A DNA stretch of 64,000 nucleotides from Caldilineaceae bacterium. GTDB lineage: Bacteria; Chloroflexota; Anaerolineae; Caldilineales; Caldilineaceae. The stretch lies in NCBI GenBank assembly GCA_022842065.1, contig JALHQH010000043.1:41781-105780 (forward strand), given 5' to 3'. Numbering within the stretch: the first letter of the stretch is position 1; each line of letters opens with the position of its first letter. The position numbers and the translations under genes are program-made. This document shows, piece by piece, positions 1-9,432 of this stretch. Under the pieces are notes generated by a model. The model did not search any database, was not told the origin of the DNA, and was given only the letters and a program-made list of their open reading frames with translations.

Positions 1-2
1 TG

Positions 3-1254
3 GGCAATGGCATCGGTGTCGTCGCCAGCAGTTGCCCCGGCTGTGAACTTGGGCGGATCACCCTCCAAAACAACCTGATCTCCGGCAACGAAACCGGTGC
101 GCGCCTATTACATGTGTTGCGCAAGTGGCGGCAATCTCTTTGGTGTTGATCGTACCAGGCAGTTGCCGCTGCCCAATACGGGGGATGGCCTCATCGTCAG
201 CTCCTATGATCTGACGGTGGGCGGTAATCTCTTGGCCTATAATGGTGGCAACGGCATTCGGGTGATTGACGCTGGTGGCGCAAACGTTGTCACACTGACG
301 GGCAACCGGATCTTTGCCAACGGCGCGGCCGGCATCACGATCACCAGCGGTCGCGCACGCGCGCGGTTCACCCAAAACACAATCTATGACAACGGTACGC
401 TCGGCATTGATCTGGGCAATGACGGGGTGACGCCGAATGATCAGGGTGATGGGGATAGCGGCCCTAATCTCGGCCAGAACTATCCCGTGTTGCAATTAGT
501 TGGTAGCGATAACGGCCACAGCGTGATCAATGGCACCATCAACAGCACACCCAACCTGCCCCTCCTGCTGGAATTTTTCGCCAATCAACAGTGCGACGCC
601 AGCGGCCATGGCGAAGGCGAACGTTATCTAGTCGCGCAGGCGGTGACGCCCGATGCGACTGGCAATGCAGCCTTTACCATTCAAATACCGCTGGCAATCC
701 CTTTAGGCCAGGCCATCACGGCGACGGCAACCGATGGTGTCAATTGGGCCGAAAGTGGCAATCCCACCTCTGAGTTTGCCCGCTGTCGCGCGGTGGCCGG
801 GCAGATCAACCACTATCTACAAGCGGCGACCACGACCACGCGCTACAATCCGGCCCTGGTGCTCGGTGCACCGGCCGGCATCTTTACGATTGAGGCGACC
901 TTTGTTAACCGGTCAGCGACTGCGCTCACCGACCTTTTTTTCAAAGTGCAGCGGCTGAATAATAATAATCTACTGCTCAACGCCGAAGGTGGCCCTGGGG
1001 CGGTGGGCGCGCTGAGCATGGGACCGGAAACGCTCTCGCCAGGGGCAACTTTTTTGGTTACCTTCCAAATTGGCCTACAAGCGCGTGCACCCTTCACCTT
1101 TTTGGTTGACGGCTATGGCCGACCGGCCGCCGGCTCGGTGGGCGCCGACGCGCCAGCAGCAGCGCTTGGTTTTAGCTATGTGGCCACCACCGACGAAATC
1201 GGCGTGGAAGCAGAAAGGGCGCATGTGATCTATTTGCCGTTGCTTAGCCGCTAA
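3..1254 (+). CDS. secreted right-handed beta-helix protein, 3' part, apparent frameshift
   Basis: The 5' end lies outside the window. From base 3 the third frame reads beta-helix-like text (NNLISGNETG) up to about base 95. The continuing protein is then in frame 1, from about base 97 (a GTG codon). This implies a one-base frameshift between about 85 and 125, either real or a sequencing error. Downstream come N-rich beta-helix rungs (GNRIFANGAAGITIT), then the domain with FFANQQCDASGHGEGE...ITATATD that often follows beta-helices in exported proteins, then a beta-sandwich-like segment. The protein ends in HVIYLPLLSR, the tail shared with other exported proteins here. It is probably surface-attached or secreted; the substrate is unknown. 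A perfect hairpin follows the stop. Confidence 0.7.
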
Positions 1255-1285
1255 GTCATTTATTCCTGGGTAAATATTCAATTGC

Positions 1286-1313
1286 GCTAAGGGGATCTGG
1301 CGATCCCCTTAGC
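1286..1313 (+). terminator. 12-bp perfect hairpin after the beta-helix gene
   Basis: GCTAAGGGGATC pairs perfectly with GATCCCCTTAGC across a 4-base loop, 31 bases after the stop codon. No U-tract follows, so it may be a transcript-end stabiliser or a weak terminator. The rest of the 1255-1553 gap shows nothing recognisable and is AT-rich. Confidence 0.45.
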
Positions 1314-1553
1314 ACAAAACATCTATCGAAACTTAATTTACAGAGTATGTAGTGTTTTATAATATAAGTATGGAGATTCCTCACCAAAAGGCCGGTTTGG
1401 AATGACAAGCTAAATCTATCTGAATTTATTCCACAAAACGGTAGTAGGCATCTGTTACACCAAGGAATAGCCTGCTTGCCATTCATCTTTCTTTTTGCTA
1501 GCATTAACCAACGGTTTGATTACAATAATGCTTCGTTATGCCCTAAATACAGG

Positions 1554-1647
1554 GTCATTTCTTCGAAATGACAACCAGTCTTTAGATAAAGGATCAACGC
1601 AAAGGGTAACTTGGCAGTGACCAAATTACCCTTTGCGTTGATCCTTT
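1554..1647. repeat. two hairpins upstream of the first STAND regulator
   Basis: An 8-bp hairpin (1554-1572, GTCATTTC/GAAATGAC) is followed by a 22-bp perfect inverted repeat (1588-1609 with 1626-1647). After one mismatch that repeat continues with TTGG/CCAA around a 6-base loop. It ends 29 bases before the preferred ATG at 1677, and a possible TTG start at 1611 lies inside its loop. It could be a regulatory leader hairpin, an operator, or a mobile palindrome; the sequence alone does not decide. Confidence 0.6.
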
Positions 1648-1676
1648 CTATCGAACAAATGGGTAAGGTATACAAG

Positions 1677-4600
1677 ATGTCCACCGCGCGCCAAAGCAAC
1701 CAACTACGTGTCGTTGCCCTCAACGCGCTAGCCATGAGCCTTAACAATATCGATCTCTGCACAGCGTTGAGCAGTACCGCCCAACTGCTGTTGATCTATC
1801 TCCTGACCAACCCCACTACCCATCACCGAGAAGCAATCGCTGAACTATTTTGGCCCGAACGCCAAGCGAAACAGACAGCATCCAACTTGCGCACAGTGCT
1901 GACAGAGTTGCGCAAAGTGGGCGCCACCCAGTTAACGATTACGCGAGAGGAGATTACCCTTGATCCAACCACTGTCGACTATGATGTTATAACATTCCGC
2001 ACCCAGATGACAGCAGCAAAGGTCGCCTTGACGCGAGGCGAGGTCGCCCTGGCGGTCACCCATTGGGAAGCTGCCGTGCGCCTGCATCAACGCCCCTTTC
2101 TGCTTGGCCTGCGTGAACCGGCGAGCCCGGATCTACAATTATGGTTGCGCTTGGAACGTGAACTACTCTACCATCAGCTCTTAAGCGCGCTGCGTCACTT
2201 AGTGGAGCATTATGCCAAACAGGGGGAGGTTGCGACGGCTTTGCGCTTAGCGCAACGCTGGTTGGCACTCGAACCAATCGATGAGGATGCGCTGCAACAG
2301 GTGATGCGCTTATTGGCCCAACAGGGTGAAGCGGCAGCCGCCTTGGCCCACTATCGCACCTATCTGCGCTTACATGAGCAAGAACAGGCAACCGCAGCCG
2401 TAAACCCCGCGCTTGCGGCCTTAGTGGATGAAATTGTGCAGGGCCGACTCCCAAACATTGCGACACCGGCATTGCCGGCAACCCCAGCGCCGCCGCAACC
2501 TAAGCCAGGCGAAACGCGACCAACAACTGAGAAGCAGCAGCCAACCAATCTTCCTGGAGAACTGACGCCATTGATCGGGCGCGCGCAGGAGATCGCGCAG
2601 GTGCGCGCCTTGTTGCGTGAGGAACGGCAGCGGTTGGTCACCATTGTCGGGATGGGCGGCCAGGGCAAGACGCGCCTGGCATTGGCCGTAGCCGCGGCCT
2701 GTCAGGCAGATTACAGCGATGGCGTCTGGTTTGTGGCGCTGGAAACTGTGGCGGGGAGTGGTGCCGGCCACGAGCAGGTTGACAACCAGGCGTTATGGCG
2801 CGAACAGTTGGCCACGGCAATTGCGGCAGCGCTTGGTCACCCATTGGCCGGCCCCCAATCGGGCGTCGAGCAGGTGCTGCGGCAGTTGCATGACAAAGTA
2901 ATTTGTTTAGTCCTGGATAACTTTGAGCATTTAGTCGCGGTTGCGCCTTTCTTGACACAACTGCTGGAAGGTGCGCCCCACCTTAGCCTGCTCGTCACCT
3001 CGCGGGTACGGCTGAATGTGCTGGCCGAGCGGGTCTATCCGCTGGGTGGCCTTGCCCTGCCCACCGCGCCAACGCCGGCAGCAGTCGCGCAATCGGCAGC
3101 CGGCCGCTTATTTCTGGATAGTGCCAAGCGTCACCTAAATCACTATATGCTTGATGAGGCCGATGCAGACGCGATTGCCAAGCTGTGTCAATTAACGGCC
3201 GGCTTACCCTTGGCCTTGATCCTAGCTAGCACCTGGGTTGAACACCTTACCCCAGCGGAAATCGTGACGCAACTTGAAGCAAATTTGGCTTTTTTAGCCG
3301 ATGAGGTGGCCACGTTGCCACGCCGCCAGCAAAATATTGCGCAGATGATCGAGGTGAGTTGGCAAACGCTGCCACCGTCAGCACAGTTGGCCCTGACCCA
3401 GTTGAGTGTCTTTATCGAACCCTTTAGCCGGCAGGCAGCGCAGGCAGTCGCGGATGTGACCCTAGTGCAACTGCGCACCCTAACCGATAAAGCCCTCTTG
3501 ACGGTTGCCGGCCCCGGTGTTTATCACTTTCACCCGCTCATTCATCACTTTGCCCGGCAGAAGTTGGCCGCAATGCCTGATGCGACCGAGGTGCGGCAGC
3601 GTCATGCACACTATTTTCAACAACTGGTTCAGACGATGGCGACACTCCCGGCGACCACTGACCGGCAGCAGGGAGGCCAACAACATTGGCCGGGGTATCG
3701 CGATGTCTGTGCCGCGCTTGAATGGCTGTTGACCCATATACCGGCAACAGGGATTGCGTTTCTCTTTGATCTCTATCCCCTGTGGGAGCGCTATGGCTAT
3801 TTAGGCGATGGGCGGCATTGGTTGCAAGTGGGCTTACGGTACATGCCCGCAGCAGCGCTACCGCGCGCACATTTACTGCGGCTGGCTGGTTCCTTGGCCG
3901 AGAAACAGCGCGATCTGGCAGTGGCCAAGCAACTGCTCAGCGAAGCGCTCCAACTCTATCAGGTGCTGCAGCACGCTGAAGGGCAAGCGGCGACGCTAGG
4001 AGTCCTGGGCTGGGTGACCTTCCATGAACGGCTGCACTATACCGCGGTCCAGCCGGCGCTGGACTATTTCGAACGTAGTTTGCAGATCTATCGCACCCTG
4101 GGCAACCGCGCACAAATTGCCAACCAGCTTGGCAACATTAGTCAACTACTGATTATGGAAAAGCAGCGGCCGGCGGCCCAAATTCGAGTCGATCTCGAAG
4201 AAGCATTAACGATTTACCAAAGTTTGGCGGATCGGGCGGGACAGGCGCTCATTTGGAAGTTGCTGGGGGATCTCGAGTTAGCGATCAACAATCACACAGC
4301 CGCGGCCATCTATCTGGATCTGGCGATTGGCTGTGCCGAAACAGCGGCGATGGTCCACGATCTCGCCTGGATCTATCATACGCGCTGTGCGGTCGCCTAT
4401 GAGCAGCAGGACATCGCAACGCTACAGCGGTACAGTGTAAAAGCCTGGACGATCTTCAAAGCGGTCCAGGATCCCTATGGTATCATGTTGACCGCATTCT
4501 TCATCGGTCTGGCGGAACAGCGGCTTAGCAATTACCACACAGCGTTGACCTATTTGCGCGAGAGTCTGCGCATTGCCCACACCATGCAGGAGCGCTACCG

Positions 4601-4934
4601 GATCAGCCGCGCGTTATGTGTGTTAGGAACAACAGCATTGGCGCTGCACTGGTACACCGGCGCGGCCTTGGCCGGCGCCAGTGAAGCGCTGCTGACTAGC
4701 CCAGCGGAGAGCTTCACGGAGTGGGAGCGGCAAGATTTGTCGGCTTTGCTGGCCGACGCGCAACGGTATTGCCATGACCCACTTGCCAGCCAAAATTGGG
4801 CACAGGGCAAAAGCTTGCCCTTAGCGACGGTCGTCGATTTAGCACTGAATGGGGCGGTATATACGCAATCGCCCGCAATGCTCGCGCCCGCCGGATCGGG
4901 CGATCCAGCGGGAACAAGCATTGCGGGCGACTGA
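1677..4934 (+). CDS. AfsR/SARP-like transcriptional regulator: winged helix, BTAD, NB-ARC STAND ATPase, TPR
   Basis: A cytoplasmic protein of about 1085 aa. Order: OmpR-like winged helix (about 11-105, ELFWPERQAKQTASNLR), BTAD helical domain (about 108-255), Pro-rich linker, then a STAND NTPase with P-loop GMGGQGKT (325-332), Walker B CLVLDNF (about 410) and the GLPLAL helix (about 508), then TPR-like repeats (about 690-1010). Family knowledge: such proteins are ATP-switched transcription activators, and the TPR end senses a signal. The ATG at 1677 is chosen because the paralogue at 10379 aligns from there; TTG 1611 and ATG 1659 are alternatives. It is convergent with a subtilase gene, with 28 bases between stops. 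The last 20 or so codons lie in a palindrome. Target genes are unknown; the neighbouring protease is an inference only. Confidence 0.85.
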   Translation: MSTARQSNQLRVVALNALAMSLNNIDLCTALSSTAQLLLIYLLTNPTTHHREAIAELFWPERQAKQTASNLRTVLTELRKVGATQLTITREEITLDPTTVDYDVITFRTQMTAAKVALTRGEVALAVTHWEAAVRLHQRPFLLGLREPASPDLQLWLRLERELLYHQLLSALRHLVEHYAKQGEVATALRLAQRWLALEPIDEDALQQVMRLLAQQGEAAAALAHYRTYLRLHEQEQATAAVNPALAALVDEIVQGRLPNIATPALPATPAPPQPKPGETRPTTEKQQPTNLPGELTPLIGRAQEIAQVRALLREERQRLVTIVGMGGQGKTRLALAVAAACQADYSDGVWFVALETVAGSGAGHEQVDNQALWREQLATAIAAALGHPLAGPQSGVEQVLRQLHDKVICLVLDNFEHLVAVAPFLTQLLEGAPHLSLLVTSRVRLNVLAERVYPLGGLALPTAPTPAAVAQSAAGRLFLDSAKRHLNHYMLDEADADAIAKLCQLTAGLPLALILASTWVEHLTPAEIVTQLEANLAFLADEVATLPRRQQNIAQMIEVSWQTLPPSAQLALTQLSVFIEPFSRQAAQAVADVTLVQLRTLTDKALLTVAGPGVYHFHPLIHHFARQKLAAMPDATEVRQRHAHYFQQLVQTMATLPATTDRQQGGQQHWPGYRDVCAALEWLLTHIPATGIAFLFDLYPLWERYGYLGDGRHWLQVGLRYMPAAALPRAHLLRLAGSLAEKQRDLAVAKQLLSEALQLYQVLQHAEGQAATLGVLGWVTFHERLHYTAVQPALDYFERSLQIYRTLGNRAQIANQLGNISQLLIMEKQRPAAQIRVDLEEALTIYQSLADRAGQALIWKLLGDLELAINNHTAAAIYLDLAIGCAETAAMVHDLAWIYHTRCAVAYEQQDIATLQRYSVKAWTIFKAVQDPYGIMLTAFFIGLAEQRLSNYHTALTYLRESLRIAHTMQERYRISRALCVLGTTALALHWYTGAALAGASEALLTSPAESFTEWERQDLSALLADAQRYCHDPLASQNWAQGKSLPLATVVDLALNGAVYTQSPAMLAPAGSGDPAGTSIAGD
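4869..4930. repeat. long palindrome spanning the 3' end of the STAND regulator
   Basis: TCGCCCGCAATGCT (4869-4882) pairs with AGCATTGCGGGCGA (4917-4930). Inside it, CCCGCCGGATC pairs with GATCCAGCGGG with one mismatch around GGGC. The hairpin encodes the last residues of the regulator and precedes its stop. It also faces the 3' end of the convergent protease gene, so it could end transcription from both sides. There is no clear T-tract. Confidence 0.65.
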
Positions 4935-4962
4935 CACGGCACGGCAGCACCTAACGTAGCAC

Positions 4963-7900
4963 CTATTGCCGCCAAATCTCCACGCCGGAGAAGTTGGCCG
5001 AGCCGCCACTCGATTCAAGCTTGATCTGGCCATTGGTCACTGTGGTGGTCCACGGGCCTAATTTGCGCCAGGCGCCGGCTGCGCCGCTGTAAAAACTGCC
5101 GTGTACCGTAACGCCATTTAGTTTGATGCTAAAGGTTTCGGCGTTATTGTCCTCCCAAACATAAAGATAAACTTGATACGTGGCGTTCGGCACGGCGCTC
5201 ACCGTCACCTGAGCGCCGACGGGGCCACGGCCCCAGACCGAACAGCGCATCATCGTGGCGCGTGTGCTGTCCGTGGCTGGTGTGAGGGGCACGGTCTGGT
5301 TACAAAAACGATTCGGGCCACTGCTGAGGTTGGCCGCCGTACCATTTTCCCAAGTGCGCCCATCAAGCGTTACGGCGCTACCATTGAGATTAATAGCGCG
5401 GTAGAAGGTAGGTGCCGCCGTAACTGTCGCGATCACTGGTGTACTGGTCGTGGTGGCACCACTGTTGTCGGTTGCTTTGGCAGTCAACGAATAGCTACCA
5501 AGCGTAACATTGTTCCAGGTGAAGGCATAGGGTGCAGTCGTATCTTCGCCTAAGCGCGTCGTGCCGTTGAAAAACTCGACCTTGCTGACCGTGCCGTCAC
5601 TGTCACTCGCCGTAGCGGCTAGGCTGATCGACGCTGGCGCGTAGAAGGTGGCATTGGCCGTCGGTGCCGTCAGGCTAACGGTCGGCGCTTGCGGCGCTGG
5701 CATATTTCCGCTGGCCAACAGCATGATCTCGGCGGTACTCAGCGCACGGCGATAGATGCGAATATCGTCGACTTGCCCTGCGAAAAGTTCATCGGCTACA
5801 TTGGGATCGCCAGTATTTGCATTGCCACCGATTAGCAGGGGTTTAGCGCCCGTATTAAGTTGGCCGCTCATGGGCCTACTATTCACGGCAACGCCATTCA
5901 CATAAAGTGTAATCTGGCTACCATCGTAAACACCGGCCAAATGCACCCACTGATTCAGCGTATTGACGCCGCCCCAAGTATGTTGATTGCCGTCATTCGG
6001 GGTGTTGATCCCAAAGACATAGCTATCATCCACAATCGATAAATAGAACTGGTCATCCAAATCAGCGCCATATTGCCGGGAGATAGCTGCCTGCCAGCCG
6101 TCCTCCGCCCTGGTGCGGTTGAGCCAAAGACTGACGGTCAGTTGGTCGGTAACGGTGCTCAAATTCGACGGCGAGGCAATATTGATCACCCCGCCGTTGA
6201 GTTCTACTGCACCATTGCGTTTACCATTATTTTGGCGGCTTACAGCATTGTCGAATTGTCCGACGTTGTTGTTACCGGAGGCATCGGCAATTAGGGTGCC
6301 GTTAGTCTCATCCATGCGCCAATGGCCGAGCAAGCCGGTTGGGCTGACATCATAACAATTGTACTGCGGCGCACTTTCGGCGGCACTATTACTGTTCCAA
6401 CTGACACTGTTCCAGCTCACCGAATTCCAACTGACGCTATTCCAGCTCACCGAATTCCAACTGACGCTATTCCAGCTCACTGAATTCCAACTGACACTGC
6501 TCCAAGTTACCGGCTGTGCGCCAGACCAGAGCAAGCGGCTGGCGGTGACACCAGTATTGGCGCTGCTGGTCGTTGCGGCTTTGGTTGCGGCGTAGATGTC
6601 CAGATAGCCAGCACCCCCAGCACAGCCTTGGGCCGTGGTAAAGGGTTTCGCCGTATTCATCAAACGATACTTGACCTGATCGGGGTTCAGGGTTGGCTCC
6701 TTTTGCAGGAGCAACGCCACTGCACCAGCGACCACTGCCGAGGCCATCGACGTACCAGACATTTTGTAATAAGCGGTGCCTTCACTGCCGGCAAGCTTAT
6801 TATCAGGATGGTTGCTGGCGAGATTGTTATCATCAGCCGATAGTAGGGCCACCAGATTGCGTCCCGGCGCGACCAGATCAGGTTTGGCAAAGCCATCTTC
6901 GGTAATGTTATAGGCCGAAAATTTGGCCAACTCGTCATCGGCAAGGTCAGCGGTCCCTTTGTCATCAGCAGCGCCTACGGTGATGACAAAGGGATCATTG
7001 GCCGGTGCATTGAGCTTATAGCTTCCCTCGTTGCCGGCCGAAACGACAACCACAAGCCCATTAAACCAAAGAATCTCAACCGCAGCATTGAGCGGACTCA
7101 CATGATAGGAATCGGGGACAGTGCTGTTGAGCGATAAATTGACAACACGGATATTGTAGGTGTTCTTGTTGTTTAGCACCCATTGGAGACCAGCGACGAC
7201 ATCCGACATTTTGCCAATGCCCTGATCATCGGTCACTTTCACATCAAGCAGATTGACATCCGGTGCGACGCCCATATATTTGCCGCCCGACTGTGCCCCA
7301 TTGCCACCAATCAGGCCGGCGACATGGGTGCCATGACCATAATAATCATCCGGTGATTTGCCATCCTGCACAAAAGAGACGCGTGCCAGCACCCGCGATT
7401 GGCCGTTCGCCTTTTTGAGATCGGGGTGTTCGGTAATGCCACTATCAACCACGGCAATAGTGACGCCCTGACCAGTAAGATAACCAGGCGCTTCGGTCCA
7501 AAGGCGGTCAGCGCCAATCGCTTTGACATAGGTACTGGCGAGTACGGCAGGGTTATAGGCCGCAGCCTGCACCGCTGCGCTATCGGCTGTGGCGGCGTCA
7601 GGCCCGACGACGAGGGGAAGATAGTTTTTCTGCACCAACGGCGCAGCCACCGCAGCGTCCGGCGTTACCTGCAAGTCGATCGAATCGAGATAGAACTTGC
7701 CTGCTGCGTTCATCGTCGCCGTCGTGCTGAATTGGATCAGCAAGGGCTGACCAACATAGCCAGTCAGGTCGTAATAGCCAGATTGGATCGCCGCATCTGT
7801 CCCAGGCCCACCCCAGCGGGTCACCTCTTGCCAAGTAGTGCCGCCGTCGGTGGAGACAGTCAGCACAACTGCGGCGTTTTCAGCCGCGAACTCTTTGCGC

Positions 7901-8535
7901 CGGTAGGCTACGGCCAAGGTGGCTTGGGCCGCGTGGGTGAGATCGACGGAGCGCATGACCCCACGCGCCGCCCCTTGCAGGCGCAACCCTTGCAGCGCAC
8001 CGCCCCAAAAGGGCGTAATGGCAATATCGCCATCCGCTGGACCATCATTTTCCCCGATCTCCTGCCAGGCATCGCGCCAGAAGAGATCGCCATCATGGTT
8101 GGTAAACGCAATCTGGCTGAACTCATCGCGCGCGTGTACCACACCGGCGCTGCTCTCGCTCATCTTGACGATGGGCGCATCCAGGCTGATCCATTGCACG
8201 GCTGGCATGGCCGCCAAGTCTGGGAGGGCATGCGCCGGCAATTCGGCAACAAAGGCATTGATGAGTGCCAGATCACACCGGTAATGACCGCCCAATTGTG
8301 TAACGATAGCTTGGGCATTTGGCAATGGCGTGGCCAATTGCACGATGACCTGTACCCGTTCATTGGGTTCAGCCTGTGCCAACTTGGCTAGATAACTTTG
8401 TAAATTCGCCGTGGGGCGGGGAGCCGCAACGACAGCAGGCGGCAACGCCGCTAAACAAAATAGCAGTAGTAAAAGTAGCCGGGCTGCTCGCAACTGCCCA
8501 GTCCAGAGGTTCACCTTAATGAGTTGGTTCCGCAT
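4963..8535 (-). CDS. secreted subtilisin-like (S8) protease with jelly-roll insert, SVSWN repeats, LamG, Ig-like and malectin-like domains
   Basis: About 1190 aa. The start at 8535 has AAGGAG eight bases upstream and gives a clean signal peptide (RLLLLLLFCLAALPPAVVAA). Order: I9-type prodomain (about 32-120); a beta-sandwich insert (about 125-300) ending in KNYLPLVV; the S8 catalytic domain with Asp364 (VVDSG), His401 (HGTHVAG) and Ser596 (GTSMAS); SVSWN repeats (about 674-715); LamG/concanavalin-like domain (about 732-945); Ig-like domain (about 950-1035); C-terminal malectin-like domain. The triad is intact, so activity is expected outside the cell. The add-on domains suggest binding to polysaccharide or surface. 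The gene is convergent with a STAND regulator, and a paralogue at 13828-15705 has the same arrangement. The odd feature is a folded insert between prodomain and catalytic domain. Confidence 0.9.
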   Translation of the reverse strand: MRNQLIKVNLWTGQLRAARLLLLLLFCLAALPPAVVAAPRPTANLQSYLAKLAQAEPNERVQVIVQLATPLPNAQAIVTQLGGHYRCDLALINAFVAELPAHALPDLAAMPAVQWISLDAPIVKMSESSAGVVHARDEFSQIAFTNHDGDLFWRDAWQEIGENDGPADGDIAITPFWGGALQGLRLQGAARGVMRSVDLTHAAQATLAVAYRRKEFAAENAAVVLTVSTDGGTTWQEVTRWGGPGTDAAIQSGYYDLTGYVGQPLLIQFSTTATMNAAGKFYLDSIDLQVTPDAAVAAPLVQKNYLPLVVGPDAATADSAAVQAAAYNPAVLASTYVKAIGADRLWTEAPGYLTGQGVTIAVVDSGITEHPDLKKANGQSRVLARVSFVQDGKSPDDYYGHGTHVAGLIGGNGAQSGGKYMGVAPDVNLLDVKVTDDQGIGKMSDVVAGLQWVLNNKNTYNIRVVNLSLNSTVPDSYHVSPLNAAVEILWFNGLVVVVSAGNEGSYKLNAPANDPFVITVGAADDKGTADLADDELAKFSAYNITEDGFAKPDLVAPGRNLVALLSADDNNLASNHPDNKLAGSEGTAYYKMSGTSMASAVVAGAVALLLQKEPTLNPDQVKYRLMNTAKPFTTAQGCAGGAGYLDIYAATKAATTSSANTGVTASRLLWSGAQPVTWSSVSWNSVSWNSVSWNSVSWNSVSWNSVSWNSVSWNSNSAAESAPQYNCYDVSPTGLLGHWRMDETNGTLIADASGNNNVGQFDNAVSRQNNGKRNGAVELNGGVINIASPSNLSTVTDQLTVSLWLNRTRAEDGWQAAISRQYGADLDDQFYLSIVDDSYVFGINTPNDGNQHTWGGVNTLNQWVHLAGVYDGSQITLYVNGVAVNSRPMSGQLNTGAKPLLIGGNANTGDPNVADELFAGQVDDIRIYRRALSTAEIMLLASGNMPAPQAPTVSLTAPTANATFYAPASISLAATASDSDGTVSKVEFFNGTTRLGEDTTAPYAFTWNNVTLGSYSLTAKATDNSGATTTSTPVIATVTAAPTFYRAINLNGSAVTLDGRTWENGTAANLSSGPNRFCNQTVPLTPATDSTRATMMRCSVWGRGPVGAQVTVSAVPNATYQVYLYVWEDNNAETFSIKLNGVTVHGSFYSGAAGAWRKLGPWTTTVTNGQIKLESSGGSANFSGVEIWRQ
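6391..6513 (-). repeat. 15-bp tandem repeat coding for SVSWN units
   Basis: About eight 15-bp units encode the pentapeptide S-V-S-W-N in frame within the subtilase, between catalytic and LamG domains. Units alternate between two nucleotide versions (CTGTTCCAACTGACA-like and CTATTCCAGCTCACC-like), giving a 30-bp superperiod. Unit gain or loss would keep the frame. Confidence 0.85.
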
Positions 8536-8558
8536 TGTCCACTCCTTAGTCAAGAAAT

Positions 8559-8602
8559 ACAATTTTTAGTGACAAAATAAATATTTCATCACTAAAAATT
8601 GT
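8559..8602. repeat. AT-rich hairpin upstream of the subtilase gene
   Basis: ACAATTTTTAGTGA (8559-8572) and its exact reverse complement (8589-8602) flank a 16-base AT-rich spacer, 24 bases upstream of the protease ATG. The position fits a leader hairpin or a regulator-binding dyad. The rest of the 8603-8844 gap holds nothing I recognise. Confidence 0.45.
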
Positions 8603-8844
8603 GCATTAATTTATTCCTTAATTACCTGTCAGAAAGCTGTCAGTTACACTGGAAAGGCAACGGGGAAAAAGCCGAGTGGCTGGTAGCAATCAGGTCAACC
8701 GTAACCAATCCAGCATAAAGCAAGCACGCTTATGCCACGCTTCTAAGCAGGCAAAATGCGCTTGTAAATTTGCGCGGAGCGCTTATGCGATACGTCAAAT
8801 GGTTGAGTTGGAGAAAAGCAGCAGAATTATGGTAAGGTAGCCAA

Positions 8845-8879
8845 ACAAAAAAGCTACCCGCTTGCTACAGCCGGGTAGC
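8845..8879 (-). terminator. intrinsic terminator, minus strand
   Basis: GCTACCCG (8853-8860) pairs with CGGGTAGC (8872-8879). On the minus strand the stem is followed by TTTTTTGTTT, the classical U-tract. It would end transcripts coming from the decayed kinase/dehydrogenase copy at 9126-9993, which suggests that locus once had a transcript. Confidence 0.6.
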
Positions 8880-8937
8880 AGAAAAACCATTAAGTAAGTT
8901 AAAAAAGTTGGCGCAGCGGGAATGCAAGGGGTTGACA

Positions 8938-9018
8938 AGATCGCCCTGGGCTAAAGCCGCAGGGCTAGCGAACAACGCCGGGTAAACCCGGCTATGGGAG
9001 GGGGTACCCGGCGTTGTT
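8938..9018. repeat. nested-hairpin intergenic repeat
   Basis: Two consecutive stem-loops: GCCCTG/CAGGGC around a GGCTAAAGCCG loop, then a 14-bp perfect inverted repeat AACAACGCCGGGTA (8971-8984) with its complement at 9005-9018. No coding frame is convincing. The look is that of a dispersed non-coding repeat; other copies outside this window are expected but not verified. Confidence 0.5.
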
Positions 9019-9125
9019 GGGTAGCACGGGTGCCCACTGGGCGCGCTGACGGCGGGGCGTGATGGCAACCCCCTATGATCCCATTGAACCAAAAAGTTCT
9101 CTTTGCCTAAACGCGCCGTCCCTGA

Positions 9126-9431
9126 TCAAGTTGCGTCCATCAATGCCAACACCTGCGCCTTGGAGTGGAGCGCCGCGGTAACGCCAAAATCGGTCACCGT
9201 AATCGCGGCCAGGGCGCAGGCAAAGCGGGCGGTGCGTTCTAAATCCCATTGCCAGACCTGCCCGGCGAGAAAGCCGCCGGCAAAGGCGTCGCCGGCACCG
9301 GTGGCGTCGACGACATCCACCGCAAAACCGGGCACCTGCACCCGTTCGCTGGCACTTTTCACCAGGCAACCATCTAGACCAAGTTTAACCACCGCGGTTT
9401 TGACGCCATGATCTAAGAACCACTGTACCAT
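9126..9431 (-). pseudogene. truncated PfkB-family kinase (C-terminal third)
   Basis: The translation matches the last 100 or so residues of the intact kinase at 30034-31005 almost residue for residue, including the GAGDAFAGGF anion-hole/catalytic motif and the TARFACALAAITVTDFG helix. It lacks the N-terminal two thirds with the sugar-binding GGNAANAA region. It starts right beside a truncated dehydrogenase copy. With no substrate-binding part it cannot be a functional kinase; it is the remnant of a duplication followed by an internal deletion. Confidence 0.85.
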
Positions 9432-9432
9432 C

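Noticed and set aside
7399..8391. 330-codon plus-strand open frame opposite the first subtilase
   Set aside because: The opposite frame contains the signal peptide, prodomain and catalytic Asp of the protease; the plus-strand translation shows no family and is a shadow.
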